DNA from: Bifidobacterium sp. ESL0769 | GTDB lineage: Bacteria > Actinomycetota > Actinomycetes > Actinomycetales > Bifidobacteriaceae | DNA length: 64,000 nucleotides | Direction: 5' to 3' | Assembly (NCBI RefSeq): GCF_029395495.1 | Contig: NZ_CP113918.1 | Coordinates: 1,798,001-1,862,000 of the forward strand | In this document: positions 8,520 to 17,976 of the stretch, one piece after another | How the letters are laid out: every line of letters begins with the position of its first letter | How positions within the stretch are numbered: position 1 is the first letter of the stretch | Notes under the pieces: generated by a model | The model's database searches: none | What the model was told of the DNA's origin: nothing | Seen by the model: the letters and a program-made list of their open reading frames with translations, nothing else | Position numbers and translations under genes: made by a program

Positions 8520-9908
8520 ATGACACTCGAATCCATTGCTCAATCCGCCTACTTGCTGGCGGCGGTGCTCTTCATCCTCTCCCTTGCTGGCCTTTCCAAG
8601 CAGGAAACCGCCCGTCGCGGCAATATCCTCGGCATGATTGGCATGTTCATCGCCATCGTCGCCACCATCGCCTTGGCGCTCGTTGATTCTCAACGCCCGG
8701 TATGGGTGACGGCCCTATTGATCGCCCTCGTTTTCATCGTCGGTGCCTCCATCGGTATTTGGAAGGCACGCACCGTCGAGATGACGCAGATGCCGGAACT
8801 GATCGCGATGCTCCACAGCTTCGTGGGTATCTCCGCGGTTTTGATCGGCTATAACTCGTGGCTTACCGAAAAGAATCCGAACGGCGCACATCTGGCTGAA
8901 ATCTACATCGGCGTACTGATCGGCGCCGTGACCTTCACCGGCTCGATCATCGCCTACCTCAAACTGGCAGGCAAGATGAAGTCCAAGCCGCTGATCATCC
9001 CCGGCCACAACATCATCAATCTGATGGTGTTGATTGTCATGATTGCAATGATCGCCTGGTTCATCCCGACGCAATCGATCTGGCCTCTGGCCATCATGAC
9101 CGTGCTCGCACTGCTGCTCGGCCTGCACATGGTCGCGGCCATCGGTGGCGGCGACATGCCCGTGGTCATCTCGATGCTCAACTCCTACTCGGGCTGGGCT
9201 GCGGCCGCTTCGGGCTTCATGCTCGACAACAACCTGCTGATCATCACCGGCTCGCTGGTCGGCGCTTCCGGCGCTATCCTCTCCTACCTGATGTGCAAGG
9301 CCATGAACCGCAAGTTCATGTCCGTCATCCTCGGTGGTTTCGGCGAAAAGCCGGCCAAGTCGGGCGATGCCAAGGAAATCACCGGTGAGGTGCACGAGAC
9401 CACCGCCGCCGACGTGGCGGAAATGCTCAAGAACGCGAACTCGGTGATCATCGCCCCCGGTTACGGCATGGCCGTCGCCAAGGCCCAGCAGGCCGTCGCA
9501 GGATTGGTCGAAAAGCTGCGCGCTCAAGGCGTCGAGGTCCGCTTCGCCGTTCATCCGGTGGCGGGGCGTTTGCCCGGTCACATGAACGTACTGCTGGCCG
9601 AGGCCAAGGTTCCCTACGATATCGTCATGGAAATGGATGAGATCAACGACGACTTCGCCGATACCGATGTCGTTCTAGTCATCGGAGCCAACGACACCGT
9701 CAATCCCGCAGCAGCCGAAGACCCCAACTCCCCCATCGCCGGCATGCCCGTGCTGCGCGTCTGGGAGGCCAAGCAGGTCGTTGTCCTGAAGCGTTCGATG
9801 GGCACCGGTTACGCCGGCGTGCAAAACCCGCTGTTCTTCAACGACAACACGTCGATGCTTTTCGGCGACGCGAAAGCCAGTGTGGAAGCCATCTCGAACG
9901 CGGTGTGA
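8520..9908 (+). CDS. pntB: NAD(P) transhydrogenase subunit beta
   Basis: A 462-aa subunit. The first ~270 residues are membrane segments of domain II (about eight hydrophobic stretches, with the HNIINLMVL and [15 protein letters not shown] signatures). The C-terminal ~180 residues are the NADP(H)-binding domain III, with [10 protein letters not shown] and the [10 protein letters not shown] and [13 protein letters not shown] motifs. The ATG follows the pntA stop by 5 nt, with AGGAAGGAAG as the ribosome site inside the pntA end. A 15-bp perfect terminator stem follows. Confidence 0.96.
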   Translation: MTLESIAQSAYLLAAVLFILSLAGLSKQETARRGNILGMIGMFIAIVATIALALVDSQRPVWVTALLIALVFIVGASIGIWKARTVEMTQMPELIAMLHSFVGISAVLIGYNSWLTEKNPNGAHLAEIYIGVLIGAVTFTGSIIAYLKLAGKMKSKPLIIPGHNIINLMVLIVMIAMIAWFIPTQSIWPLAIMTVLALLLGLHMVAAIGGGDMPVVISMLNSYSGWAAAASGFMLDNNLLIITGSLVGASGAILSYLMCKAMNRKFMSVILGGFGEKPAKSGDAKEITGEVHETTAADVAEMLKNANSVIIAPGYGMAVAKAQQAVAGLVEKLRAQGVEVRFAVHPVAGRLPGHMNVLLAEAKVPYDIVMEMDEINDDFADTDVVLVIGANDTVNPAAAEDPNSPIAGMPVLRVWEAKQVVVLKRSMGTGYAGVQNPLFFNDNTSMLFGDAKASVEAISNAV

Positions 9909-9941
9909 GCGCAAAAACACAAAAACAGATAAATAAAAACA

Positions 9942-9985
9942 GTTGGGGTCTATCCGTTGCTATCAGCGGATAGACCCCAACTTTT
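9942..9985 (+). terminator. Terminator after pntAB
   Basis: A perfect 15-bp stem (9942-9956 with 9967-9981, GTTGGGGTCTATCCG arm), 10-nt loop, followed by TTTT. It ends the pnt operon. Confidence 0.85.
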
Positions 9986-10052
9986 ACAAAATTTAGATCG
10001 TGAACCAAATAATTTACGTTTTCAACCGAAGAATTTGGGTTCTATACCAAAA

Positions 10053-10094
10053 ATTTGGGCTTATCCACGAAACCGTATGTGGATAAGCCCAAAT
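10053..10094 (-). terminator. Terminator of the 66-aa gene
   Basis: A perfect 16-bp stem (10053-10068 with 10079-10094), 10-nt loop. On the minus strand it is followed by TTTTT, so it terminates the small gene at 10118. The stem contains TGTGGATAA/TTATCCAC, which resembles a DnaA box but is explained by the stem. Confidence 0.8.
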
Positions 10095-10117
10095 GGTTTA
10101 ACAACCAGAGCGATAAC

Positions 10118-10318
10118 TCAGCCGAAGATATCCTTGGCGGCCTTGGCCACAGAGTCGCCCATGAGCTCGCCCGTGTCGTTCTCCGCGCCGAAAAGACGAT
10201 TCAGCGCCTTGTCGGCCTGTTCGACGGTCATAGGCTTTCCGACCTCTTTGGCAACCGCTTGCAAATCAGTGATGGTAGTAACCTTAGAAAGCTTATCTAC
10301 CAATGTTTTCTCGTCCAT
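10118..10318 (-). CDS. Small protein of unknown function (66 aa)
   Basis: I do not recognise this protein. ATG 10318 is preceded by GAGGAG at ideal spacing, and the gene has its own strong terminator, so it is probably real and monocistronic. The sequence is predicted helical and acidic/amphipathic, with a segment TDLQAVAKEVGKPMTVEQADKAL that loosely recalls the helical pattern of Nif11-type leader peptides, but it lacks a GG/GA cleavage site and no modification enzymes are nearby. It has no signal peptide, no membrane segment and no cysteine. The gap upstream (10319-10549) shows only AT-rich promoter-like sequence. Confidence 0.6.
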   Translation of the reverse strand: MDEKTLVDKLSKVTTITDLQAVAKEVGKPMTVEQADKALNRLFGAENDTGELMGDSVAKAAKDIFG

Positions 10319-10549
10319 GAGCACTCCTCGTTGTAATCTCACTTGTACGTTCGGCATTCTCTGCCTCCACCCCATCTTAGCCGCCTATGTAGATGAATGT
10401 GTATCATGTCACAATTTTTATCACAAAACAATTAAAGCGAATCGCGGCATAACATTTTCGTTTGAACCGCTGCCAAAAACCGCTACCACAAAGGGATACA
10501 AAAGCTATACGAAAGGATATGGAAAGAGCTTTGAGGGACCATCCACCAC

Positions 10550-11695
10550 TTATTTCACGGCAATGGTGGCCAGCAGAGCGGCGTGATCCGACCCAGGTAT
10601 CGGAAGAGTGCTCACCTGCCCGGCGGTAATCCCCTGATCGAGGACGATATGGTCGATACCCGCAAATTTCGGCACCCCAGGTTTGTTCGCCGGCCAGGTG
10701 AAGACGAACCCGCTGCCCGAACTTTGCGCGGCGTCATGGAAGCGCGAACCCAGGATATTGCGGAACGGGGTATGGTCGGTGGTCGCGTTGAAATCCCCCA
10801 TGAGCACGTACCTGTCGTTCTTGTGCGAGCGCATCGTCGCCACTTCGTCAAGCGAGGCGCGCCAGTCGTCCCAATAACCCGGCTTGGGAGAAGTGGTATG
10901 CACCGAAACGAAACGAATCGGCGTTTTGCCGCCCCCGAAGGAAACGGTGCCGCCCGGCATGAAGGAAGCGCTGGAATCGACATCGTCGTCGGCCGGTGAG
11001 TCCAATGCCGTCGCTGAAAACAGCGCGTTGCCGTATTTGCCGTCCGACGAGGAAATCTGGGAATACGGCAGGTAATCGTCGATGCCTTCCGCTTTGAGCG
11101 CACGGACGAATGGCTTGGTGGTTTCCTGCAGCGCGAGCACTTCCACGCGCTGGTCGCGCACCGCATCCACCACCGCTTTGGCCGAAGCCCGACCTTTATA
11201 GACATTCGCCGTCATCACGCGCGCGTACGAATCGTGGGTATCCGCGTGGCTCTCTCCGACCGCCGAGACCGCGGCATCGTCAAGATGGGTCTTAGCGATG
11301 AGATAGGGATATTGCCACCATCCCTGAAGCCCGAGGCACGCCAGCGCCAGCAGCGCCGCAAACCATCTGCGCGATGCCAAAGCGAGCATAAGCGCAAGCA
11401 CACCCAAAGCGGCGAACCACGGCGTGAACGCGGCGACCACAGGCACATACGGCAGCGATTGCAATTCCTCAGGCAGCTCGCGGCTCACCGTCCCCAGTAA
11501 CGCGGCAAGCAGACACAGCCAAGCCAGAAGCGCAAGAACCTTACGCAGAAACCCTCCGCGTTTCCTTGATTTAGGCGCGGATTTCGCAGCTGCTTTCGAG
11601 ACGGCTTTGGGTTTCGACTTGCCTTTTTGCGTCGGTTTCGACCTCGACTTCGTCTTGCCTTGAGATGCCGTTCTGGATTTGGTTTTCGCCTTCAC
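10550..11695 (-). CDS. Membrane-anchored endonuclease/exonuclease/phosphatase (EEP) family protein
   Basis: A 381-aa protein. The first ~45 residues are extremely Lys/Ser/Ala-rich. Three hydrophobic segments follow (about 48-70, 82-102, 104-122), and then an EEP fold from about residue 155: MTANVYKG, LALQETTKPF (catalytic Glu), VSVHTTSPKPG, LMGDFNATTDHTPF (metal-binding Asp/Asn) and the terminal PGSDHAALLATIAV (catalytic SDH). The topology suggests an extracytoplasmic catalytic domain, and the substrate is unknown (phosphodiester or phospholipid). The start is GTG 11695, with AGGAAGG upstream. The basic tail probably follows the positive-inside rule. Confidence 0.8.
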   Translation of the reverse strand: MKAKTKSRTASQGKTKSRSKPTQKGKSKPKAVSKAAAKSAPKSRKRGGFLRKVLALLAWLCLLAALLGTVSRELPEELQSLPYVPVVAAFTPWFAALGVLALMLALASRRWFAALLALACLGLQGWWQYPYLIAKTHLDDAAVSAVGESHADTHDSYARVMTANVYKGRASAKAVVDAVRDQRVEVLALQETTKPFVRALKAEGIDDYLPYSQISSSDGKYGNALFSATALDSPADDDVDSSASFMPGGTVSFGGGKTPIRFVSVHTTSPKPGYWDDWRASLDEVATMRSHKNDRYVLMGDFNATTDHTPFRNILGSRFHDAAQSSGSGFVFTWPANKPGVPKFAGIDHIVLDQGITAGQVSTLPIPGSDHAALLATIAVK

Positions 11696-11870
11696 ATTGC
11701 CTTCCTGGTATTCGCAACCTTGATTGGGACTCGGCGGTTGCCTAGCATGATTTCTGCATTCATATTAGCCAATACCGCGGCATTATGCCCGGCTACGCCT
11801 AGGATAAATCCATCGGCCGAAAAAGCCTTTACTGTCATAATACGAAACGAAATAGAGGAAACGAGGAGCC

Positions 11871-12794
11871 ATGCCCGAAACGGGTCACAACGCACGAGTA
11901 ATCACCATCACCACCAAGTCAGAGGACGGCCCGCTTCTCGTAATCCACGGCGGCGCAGGGGCACGCGGTAATCATAGCGCCGAAGAAGTCAACGCCGACC
12001 TCAACCGGGCGCTCGACGCGGGATACGCCAGGCTTGAAGCCGGGGCAAGCGCTGAAGAAGCCGTCGTCGCCGCCATCCATGTGATGGAGGATGCCCCGGA
12101 ATTCAACGCCGGGCGTGGGGCTGCGCTCACCAGCGACGGCATCGTGCAGATGGACTCCTGCCTGATGGACGGCGACGGTAGGGTCGGCGCGGCTACCGGA
12201 CTCGACAGCGCACGTCACCCTATCGACGTGGCGCGGGCCATCAAAGACAAGACCAAGCACGTCATGTTCGCCGAGCCCACCGAGCAGGAACTCGCCGAAT
12301 GGGGCATCGAAACCGAAGACAACGAATACTTCATCACGCAAGAGCGTCGTGAAGAACTTGTCGATGCGCAAAACAACGGTGATGACTGGCAAAAGCATGG
12401 CACCATCGGCGCCGTCGCCCGCGACGCGCAAGGCCATATCGCGGCCGGCACCTCGACCGGCGGCATCACCAATCAGATGCACGGACGCGTCGGCGACACC
12501 CCGCTGCCCGGCTGCGGCACCTTCGCCGACCAGCGATCGCTCGCCGTCTCCTGCACTGGCATCGGTGAGGCGTTCGTCAAGGCCGTAGCGGCAAACCAAA
12601 TCGCATCCAGGGTACGTTTCGCCGGCCAAACCCCAGAAGAAGCTGCCAAGGCGACTCTCGACGAAGTGGACGGCTACCACGGCGACGGCGGCATCATCAT
12701 CGTCCCGGCCAAAGGCCACGGCGTCATCGCCTACAACAGCGAGGCGATGAAATGCGGTTACCGCTCGGGCTCGGAAAGCCACGTGCAAAGCTGA
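11871..12794 (+). CDS. Isoaspartyl peptidase / plant-type L-asparaginase (copy 1)
   Basis: A 307-aa Ntn-hydrolase that removes isoaspartyl residues or hydrolyses asparagine. The conserved opening VIHGGAG (about residues 24-30) and the self-cleavage site HG|TIGAVARD, nucleophile Thr178 after autoproteolysis, are both present, followed by TSTGGITNQMHGRVGDTPLPGCG, the substrate/calcium-loop region. ATG 11871 has GAGGAG 4 nt upstream. It converges with a peptide-binding lipoprotein gene, and this two-gene unit is repeated immediately downstream (14873-17678). The context suggests use of peptides, possibly isoaspartyl or beta-aspartyl dipeptides. Confidence 0.92.
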   Translation: MPETGHNARVITITTKSEDGPLLVIHGGAGARGNHSAEEVNADLNRALDAGYARLEAGASAEEAVVAAIHVMEDAPEFNAGRGAALTSDGIVQMDSCLMDGDGRVGAATGLDSARHPIDVARAIKDKTKHVMFAEPTEQELAEWGIETEDNEYFITQERREELVDAQNNGDDWQKHGTIGAVARDAQGHIAAGTSTGGITNQMHGRVGDTPLPGCGTFADQRSLAVSCTGIGEAFVKAVAANQIASRVRFAGQTPEEAAKATLDEVDGYHGDGGIIIVPAKGHGVIAYNSEAMKCGYRSGSESHVQS

Positions 12795-12808
12795 ACAGCT
12801 GTAAACAA

Positions 12809-12849
12809 CAGGGGCGTTCCTCCACATCTATCCTGGAGGAACGCCCCTG
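12809..12849. terminator. Bidirectional terminator, first peptidase/OppA pair
   Basis: A perfect 16-bp stem (12809-12824 with 12834-12849), 9-nt loop, between two convergent genes. Confidence 0.8.
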
Positions 12850-12923
12850 CTATATCTGCCTAACTATTTTCCGAACACGGAACAGCGTGCTGCGCAACAC
12901 ACGCACAGCGCCCTGCTGTTGCC

Positions 12924-14570
12924 CTACTTTGTAATGGTGTTGTAGGTGGGCAGGTTCGTGTAATCGAAGTCCACGTTCTTGAGCTTCGGCGTCGAAACCG
13001 CCGAAACGTTGCCGCACCACAGCGGAATGGCAGGCAGGTCGTTCAGGAGAATCTCCTGTGCGGCATTGAAATCGGCCGTACGCTTGGCGGGATCGAGCTG
13101 CGACTTCGCCTTCAGCAGCGCAGCATCGAATTCAGGATTCTTATAGTCGCCGTCGTTGGTACCGTGCCCATCGGCGGATTCCGAGGCATAGAGCGGCGTC
13201 ATATAATCCTCGGCCGAAGGATAGTCCAGAGACCAGCCCGAGAAGAACGGCGTCTGAATAGTGCGCGAGGTCACGCGGTTGAGCAGGTCGCTGAAAGTCG
13301 GGTAGGCGTCGCCCACGGCCTGGATGCCCAGCGTGTTCTTCAGCTGGTTGCAAACCGCGTCAACCCAAGGCTTGTGGCCGCCATCGGAAGGATAAGCGAG
13401 GCTGAATTTCTCGTTATACGGCGAGATGGCATCGGCCTGCTTCCAAAGCTCCTTGGCCTTAGCGGCGTTGTGCTTGAGATTGGCCGTACCTTTGAGGTTC
13501 TTCTGGTGCTCCGGAACGCCGGGCGAGGTGAAGTCCGTGGCCACAGTCTTGGTGTTGGAGAAGACCTTGTCAACGATCTGGCCGCGGTCGATGGCCATGG
13601 AAATCGCCTGACGACGCAGGATGCCTTCCTTGTTGAAGCCGAAGTGCTGCGCCCATTCGGGGATGATGAATCCCTGATAATAGCTGCCAGGGCGGCTGTA
13701 GGCGTGAATGGTCGAATCGGTGCGGAAGGTCTTGACCTCGGACTGAGGCACGTCCATGAGCAGGTCGAGGCTTCCGGATTCCACGTCGGAATAAGCGGCG
13801 TCGGGGCTGGAATAGACGCGGTATTCGATACCGCCGTTCTTGACCTTGCGATAGCCCTTATAATCCGGGTTCTTCACAACAGTGATGTTCTTGTTTGGCG
13901 TCCATGACTTGAACTTGTACGGACCGTTGCCGATCGGGTTCTTGCCGAAAGCCTTCATGTCTTTATAGGCAACGCTCGGCAGCGGGAAGAACGACTGATG
14001 CGAGATCTGGGTCGGGAAGACCGAATCCGGACTGTTGAGCGTGACAATCAGCGTGTGGTCGTCGGGAACCTGGAGGCCGGAAAGTTGGGCATCGTCGGCG
14101 GCGCCGGGCTTCTGCAGCTCGTCATAGCCCTTGATCACAGACATACGGCTGGACTGCTTCTCCGCGTGCTTCACGTTGGCGGCGTAGCTCCAGGCCTTGG
14201 CGAAGGATTGCGCGGTCACCGGCTCGCCATTGGTGAACTTCCAGCCGTCGTTGAGCTTGATGGTATATTGCGTGGCTTCGGGATTGGCCGTGATGGACTT
14301 CGCGACCTCCATATGCTGCTTGCCTTTGGCGTCGAAGCTGACCAGGCCTTCGAAGAGGTAGCGGATGATACGGCTTCCACCCATTTCATTGGTATCGGCC
14401 GGCACCAGCGGGCTTTCCGGTTCGGTATTGTTCACCGAAATAATAGCGTTGGGATCCGCCTTCGCGCTATTGTCACTTGTCGAATTCGACCCGCAGGCCG
14501 CCACCGAAACCAGCGTCGCCGAAGCGAGCAGTGCAGCCGCGAGACGGGTACCCCAAGATTTGAATGTCAT
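12924..14570 (-). CDS. Oligopeptide ABC transporter substrate-binding lipoprotein (copy 1)
   Basis: A 548-aa family 5 (OppA/DppA-like) binding protein. It has a lipoprotein signal peptide with the lipobox VSVAAC (Cys near residue 26), then NTEPESPLVPADTNEMGG, the N-terminal beta-strand region of the family, and the LNDGWKFTNGEPVTAQSFAKAW signature that is diagnostic of SBP_bac_5. The ATG at 14570 follows AGGGAAAAG. No permease or ATPase genes lie beside it, so it must use a transporter encoded elsewhere. It is paralogous to the gene at 16023-17678, and each faces an isoaspartyl peptidase gene. Its divergent gap with the second peptidase (14571-14872) shows AT-rich promoter sequence and nothing else I can name. 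Confidence 0.93.
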   Translation of the reverse strand: MTFKSWGTRLAAALLASATLVSVAACGSNSTSDNSAKADPNAIISVNNTEPESPLVPADTNEMGGSRIIRYLFEGLVSFDAKGKQHMEVAKSITANPEATQYTIKLNDGWKFTNGEPVTAQSFAKAWSYAANVKHAEKQSSRMSVIKGYDELQKPGAADDAQLSGLQVPDDHTLIVTLNSPDSVFPTQISHQSFFPLPSVAYKDMKAFGKNPIGNGPYKFKSWTPNKNITVVKNPDYKGYRKVKNGGIEYRVYSSPDAAYSDVESGSLDLLMDVPQSEVKTFRTDSTIHAYSRPGSYYQGFIIPEWAQHFGFNKEGILRRQAISMAIDRGQIVDKVFSNTKTVATDFTSPGVPEHQKNLKGTANLKHNAAKAKELWKQADAISPYNEKFSLAYPSDGGHKPWVDAVCNQLKNTLGIQAVGDAYPTFSDLLNRVTSRTIQTPFFSGWSLDYPSAEDYMTPLYASESADGHGTNDGDYKNPEFDAALLKAKSQLDPAKRTADFNAAQEILLNDLPAIPLWCGNVSAVSTPKLKNVDFDYTNLPTYNTITK

Positions 14571-14872
14571 CTTTTCCCTATTCTCTTTCTCTTGACGTTT
14601 GGTTGACAGGATATCTCACCTTACACCGGCAAATGATACCGGTACGATACAGGTTTGTTACCTTGAGACAATAGACCATAATATACGGTCATAATCGAAC
14701 ATTGTGCTCGATATTTCACAATAAGAATCACCATCTTCAAACGGACACAATATGAAGTCATGCCCAGCGGCGTACCATGTCAGATATCCAAACAAACGCT
14801 CAATGGGCGTCATGGCGCAGTGGGCATTGTTGCGCAATGGCCTCTATCGCTTTATCGAAAGGAAACGAACCG

Positions 14873-15802
14873 ATGGCATCACCCAGTCCAGTCAAATCAA
14901 TCGTTACCAAAGGTGGGGAAAACGGTATCCTGCTCGTCATTCACGGCGGGGCCGGAAGCCGCGGCAAGCACAGCACGCCGGAACGTCAGGCGCAGGTGGA
15001 GAGGGATCTGCAGCGCGCACTCGACGCCGGGTACGCCGAGCTCGAAGCCGGGGCCAGCGCCGAAGACGCCGTTGTGGCCGCCATCCACGTGATGGAAAAC
15101 GCCACCGAGTTCAACGCCGGACATGGGGCGGCGCTCACCAGCGACGGCATCGCCCAGATGGACGCGTGCCTCATGGGCGGGGACGGAGAAGTCGGCGCCG
15201 TCGCAGGCGTGCACACGGTTAAGAACCCCATCGACGCCGCACGCGCCGTCAAGGAGCAGACCAAGCACGTCCTTTTCGCGGACCCGCAGGACAAGGAACT
15301 TGAGGATTGGGGCGTTGAGACGCGCGACCCAAGCTACTTCATCACTGAACAGCGCAAGCAATCGCTCATCGAAGCGCAAACCAACGGCGACGAATGGGAG
15401 AAGCACGGCACCATCGGCGCCGTCGCCCGTGACGCACAGGGCCATCTCGCGGCAGCGACTTCCACCGGCGGCATCACCAACCAGATGCACGGACGCGTCG
15501 GCGACACCCCGCTGCCCGGCTGCGGAACGTATGCCAACGACGAGACGGTTGCGGTTTCGGGTACCGGCATCGGCGAGGCGTTCGTGCGCACAGTAGCCTG
15601 CCATCAGGTCTCGGACCGCGTGAAGTTCGCCGGGCAGACCCCGCTTGAATCCGCGAGCGCCACACTCAACGACATCGAGGCCCATCGCGGCGACGGCGGC
15701 CTGATCGTGCTTCCGGCCAAGGGTGAGGGCGTCATCGCCTACAACAGCGAGATGATGAACTGCGGATACAAATCCCCCACCGGCAGTTACGTGCAGGGCT
15801 GA
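14873..15802 (+). CDS. Isoaspartyl peptidase / plant-type L-asparaginase (copy 2)
   Basis: A 309-aa paralog of the gene at 11871, with the same landmarks: LVIHGGAGSRG near the N-terminus, the autocleavage site KHG|TIGAVARD (Thr180), and an identical TSTGGITNQMHGRVGDTPLP stretch. The start is ATG 14873 (MASPSPVK), preceded by AAAGGAAA; an open extension back to 14777 is not conserved in copy 1. It differs from copy 1 mainly at the N-terminus and in the linker before the cleavage site (about 140-170), the usual variable region. It is convergent with the second OppA paralog. Confidence 0.92.
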   Translation: MASPSPVKSIVTKGGENGILLVIHGGAGSRGKHSTPERQAQVERDLQRALDAGYAELEAGASAEDAVVAAIHVMENATEFNAGHGAALTSDGIAQMDACLMGGDGEVGAVAGVHTVKNPIDAARAVKEQTKHVLFADPQDKELEDWGVETRDPSYFITEQRKQSLIEAQTNGDEWEKHGTIGAVARDAQGHLAAATSTGGITNQMHGRVGDTPLPGCGTYANDETVAVSGTGIGEAFVRTVACHQVSDRVKFAGQTPLESASATLNDIEAHRGDGGLIVLPAKGEGVIAYNSEMMNCGYKSPTGSYVQG

Positions 15803-15834
15803 TATAGCGGCTGGTTTACCGGCTGGCTCTTTAA

Positions 15835-15888
15835 CGGGCCCGGCGCCGAGAATCTGTAGTTGTATACAGATTCTCGGCGCCGGGCCCG
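15835..15888. terminator. Perfect 24-bp stem hairpin
   Basis: 15835-15858 is exactly complementary to 15865-15888 with a 6-nt loop, and very GC-rich (CGGGCCCGGCGCCGAG arm). It lacks a T-tract and lies 32 nt after the second peptidase stop. It may stabilise the mRNA end or block transcription from both sides. Confidence 0.7.
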
Positions 15889-15922
15889 CAGCAATTTCGA
15901 TAAAGCAAATCCCACAAACATG

Positions 15923-15969
15923 AAAGGGTCGGGCAACAGTTTCATAAGCCATTGCTCGACCCTTTTTAT
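15923..15969. terminator. Second hairpin, T-tract terminator
   Basis: AAAGGGTCGGGCAA pairs with TTGCTCGACCCTTT (one G-T pair), followed by TTTT on the plus strand and preceded by A-rich sequence. It is a likely terminator for the convergent peptidase and OppA genes. Confidence 0.7.
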
Positions 15970-16003
15970 TCAGTTTTATTCAGTTTTATTCAGTTTTATT
16001 CAG
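15964..16003. repeat. Four tandem 10-bp repeats
   Basis: TTTTATTCAG is repeated four times without change, starting at the terminator T-tract and ending 20 nt before the OppA stop codon. Confidence 0.9.
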
Positions 16004-16022
16004 TCAGTTACGAACCGTCGCC

Positions 16023-17678
16023 TTACTTGGTGACGGTGTTGTAGGTAGGCAGGTTCGTGTAGTCGAAGTGCACGTTCTTGACCTTGGTGGAAGCCGCGGC
16101 GGCTACGTCCTCGTTCCACAGCGGGATCGAAGGCAGGTCGTTGAGCAGGATTTCCTGGGCGGACTTGAAATCAGCGGTGCGCTTGGCCACGTCGGTCTGG
16201 CTCAACGCCTTGGCCAAAGCCGCGTCGAACGCCTTGCTCTTGTAGTCGCCGTCGTTGGAACCATGGCCATCAGCTGCAGAGGAGGAATACAACGGAGTCA
16301 TATAGTCCTCGGCCGTCGGGTAGTCGAGCATCCAGCCGGAACGGAACGCGGTCTTGATGGACCGGTCGGTTACCTGGTTGCGAATGTCGCTGAAGGTCGG
16401 GTACGGATCGCCGGATGCGTTGATGCCCAACGTGTTCTTCAGGCTGTTGCTCACCGCGTCAACCCACGGCTTGTGCGCGGCATCGGAATTGTAAGCGATC
16501 TTGAAATCGCCGGTGAACTTCGAAATTTCGTCAGCCTGCTTCCAAAGTTCCTTGGCCTTCGTGGGATTGTATTGCAGATTGGCGGAATTCTTGAGTTCCT
16601 TCGAATGTTCGGGAACCAGAGGCGAAGTGAAATCGGTGGACGGGGTCTTCGTGTTCTGGTAGATCTTGCTGACGATCTGCTTGCGGTTGATAGCCATGGA
16701 AATGGCCTGGCGACGCAGGTTGCCTTCCTTGCCGAGCGCGAAGTGCGGCAGGCTTTCGGGAATGACGAAGCCCTGATAGGACGAACCGGGCTGGACGAAC
16801 GCCTTTACCGAGGAATCGGTGCGGAACGTCTTCAATGCCGACTGCGGCACCTCTTCCATCACGTCGAGGTTGCCGGATTGCAGGTCAGCGTAAGCTGCGT
16901 CCTCGTTGGTGTAGACACGATAGTCGATACCGGCGTTGGCGGCCTTGCGGCTTCCCTGATAATCCGGATTCTTCACGACCAGAATGTCGGTGTTGGGCTG
17001 CCATGACTTGAACTTGTACGGGCCGTCGCCGATCGGGGCCTTGCCGAACGCCTTGATGTCCTTGTACGCAGCAGTAGGCAGCGGGAAGAAGGACTGGTGT
17101 GCAAGCTGAATCGGGAATACCGAATCGGGGCTCTTCAAGGTGACCACAAGCGTCAGCGGGTCTTTGACCTCGAGGCCGGAAAGTTTGGTATCGGGCGCAA
17201 CGCTCGGGTCCTGCAGCTCGTCGTAGCCTTTGATGATGGACATACGGCTGGACTGCTTCTGAGCGTTTTTGACATTGGCGGCATAGCTCCATGCGTCGGC
17301 GAAGGACGAAGCGGTCACCGGCTCACCGTTGGTGAATTTCCATCCGTCGTTGAGCTTGATGGTATATTGCGTGGCGTCAGCGTTGGGAGTGATGGACTTC
17401 GCCACTTCCAGATGCTGCTTGCCCTTGGCGTCGTAGCTTACCAGACCTTCGAAGAGATAACGGATGACCTTGCCACCGCCCATTTCGTTAGTGTTGGAGG
17501 GCACGAGCGGGCTTTGCGGCTCGGTGTTGTCGACCTTGATGATCTCATCGGTGGTCGCTGCCTTCTTTGGCGTCGAGGCATTATTATTACCCGAACCGCC
17601 GCAGCCGGCAACGGAAATCAACGCCGCGCCCGCAGCCAGCGCGGCCACGATTTTTATGCCCCATGATTTCGAAGCCAT
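16023..17678 (-). CDS. Oligopeptide ABC transporter substrate-binding lipoprotein (copy 2)
   Basis: A 551-aa paralog of the gene at 12924. The start is ATG 17678 (MASKSWGIK) after AAAGGGAAAA; the upstream open extension to 17738 is rejected. The lipobox is LISVAGC (Cys near residue 26). The SBP_bac_5 signature LNDGWKFTNGEPVTASSFADAW is conserved, and the C-termini of the two copies end almost identically (DFDYTNLPTYNT versus HFDYTNLPTYNT). Differences concentrate in the ligand-facing middle, so the copies may bind different peptides. No membrane or ATPase subunits are adjacent. The upstream gap (17679-17976) holds AT-rich sequence and no gene I can support. Confidence 0.93.
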   Translation of the reverse strand: MASKSWGIKIVAALAAGAALISVAGCGGSGNNNASTPKKAATTDEIIKVDNTEPQSPLVPSNTNEMGGGKVIRYLFEGLVSYDAKGKQHLEVAKSITPNADATQYTIKLNDGWKFTNGEPVTASSFADAWSYAANVKNAQKQSSRMSIIKGYDELQDPSVAPDTKLSGLEVKDPLTLVVTLKSPDSVFPIQLAHQSFFPLPTAAYKDIKAFGKAPIGDGPYKFKSWQPNTDILVVKNPDYQGSRKAANAGIDYRVYTNEDAAYADLQSGNLDVMEEVPQSALKTFRTDSSVKAFVQPGSSYQGFVIPESLPHFALGKEGNLRRQAISMAINRKQIVSKIYQNTKTPSTDFTSPLVPEHSKELKNSANLQYNPTKAKELWKQADEISKFTGDFKIAYNSDAAHKPWVDAVSNSLKNTLGINASGDPYPTFSDIRNQVTDRSIKTAFRSGWMLDYPTAEDYMTPLYSSSAADGHGSNDGDYKSKAFDAALAKALSQTDVAKRTADFKSAQEILLNDLPSIPLWNEDVAAAASTKVKNVHFDYTNLPTYNTVTK

Positions 17679-17976
17679 AATTTTCCCTTTCTTCCCTGCA
17701 CTCGTTATTAGCATGTAACACATGCAGCCGTAAAACACATATATTTACACGTATAACTACGTTTTGGATTATATGCCCGCCAAGTGTTTCCAAACCATGA
17801 AGAACGATTAAATTGAGACAGAACACGTATACCGGGTTAAAGGAAAAACTTATACCGCGCGACAAAACCCACTCAACACAACCCCTGAGCAAGCGATAAA
17901 ACGTGCCGCATACCGAGAACATCGGGCTCGACTATCAGATAATAATGTATTGCAAAATACCAACGAGGAAATTTTG

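Noticed and set aside
15964..16003. CRISPR-like array
   Set aside because: The four 10-bp repeats are directly tandem with no spacers, and no cas genes are present.
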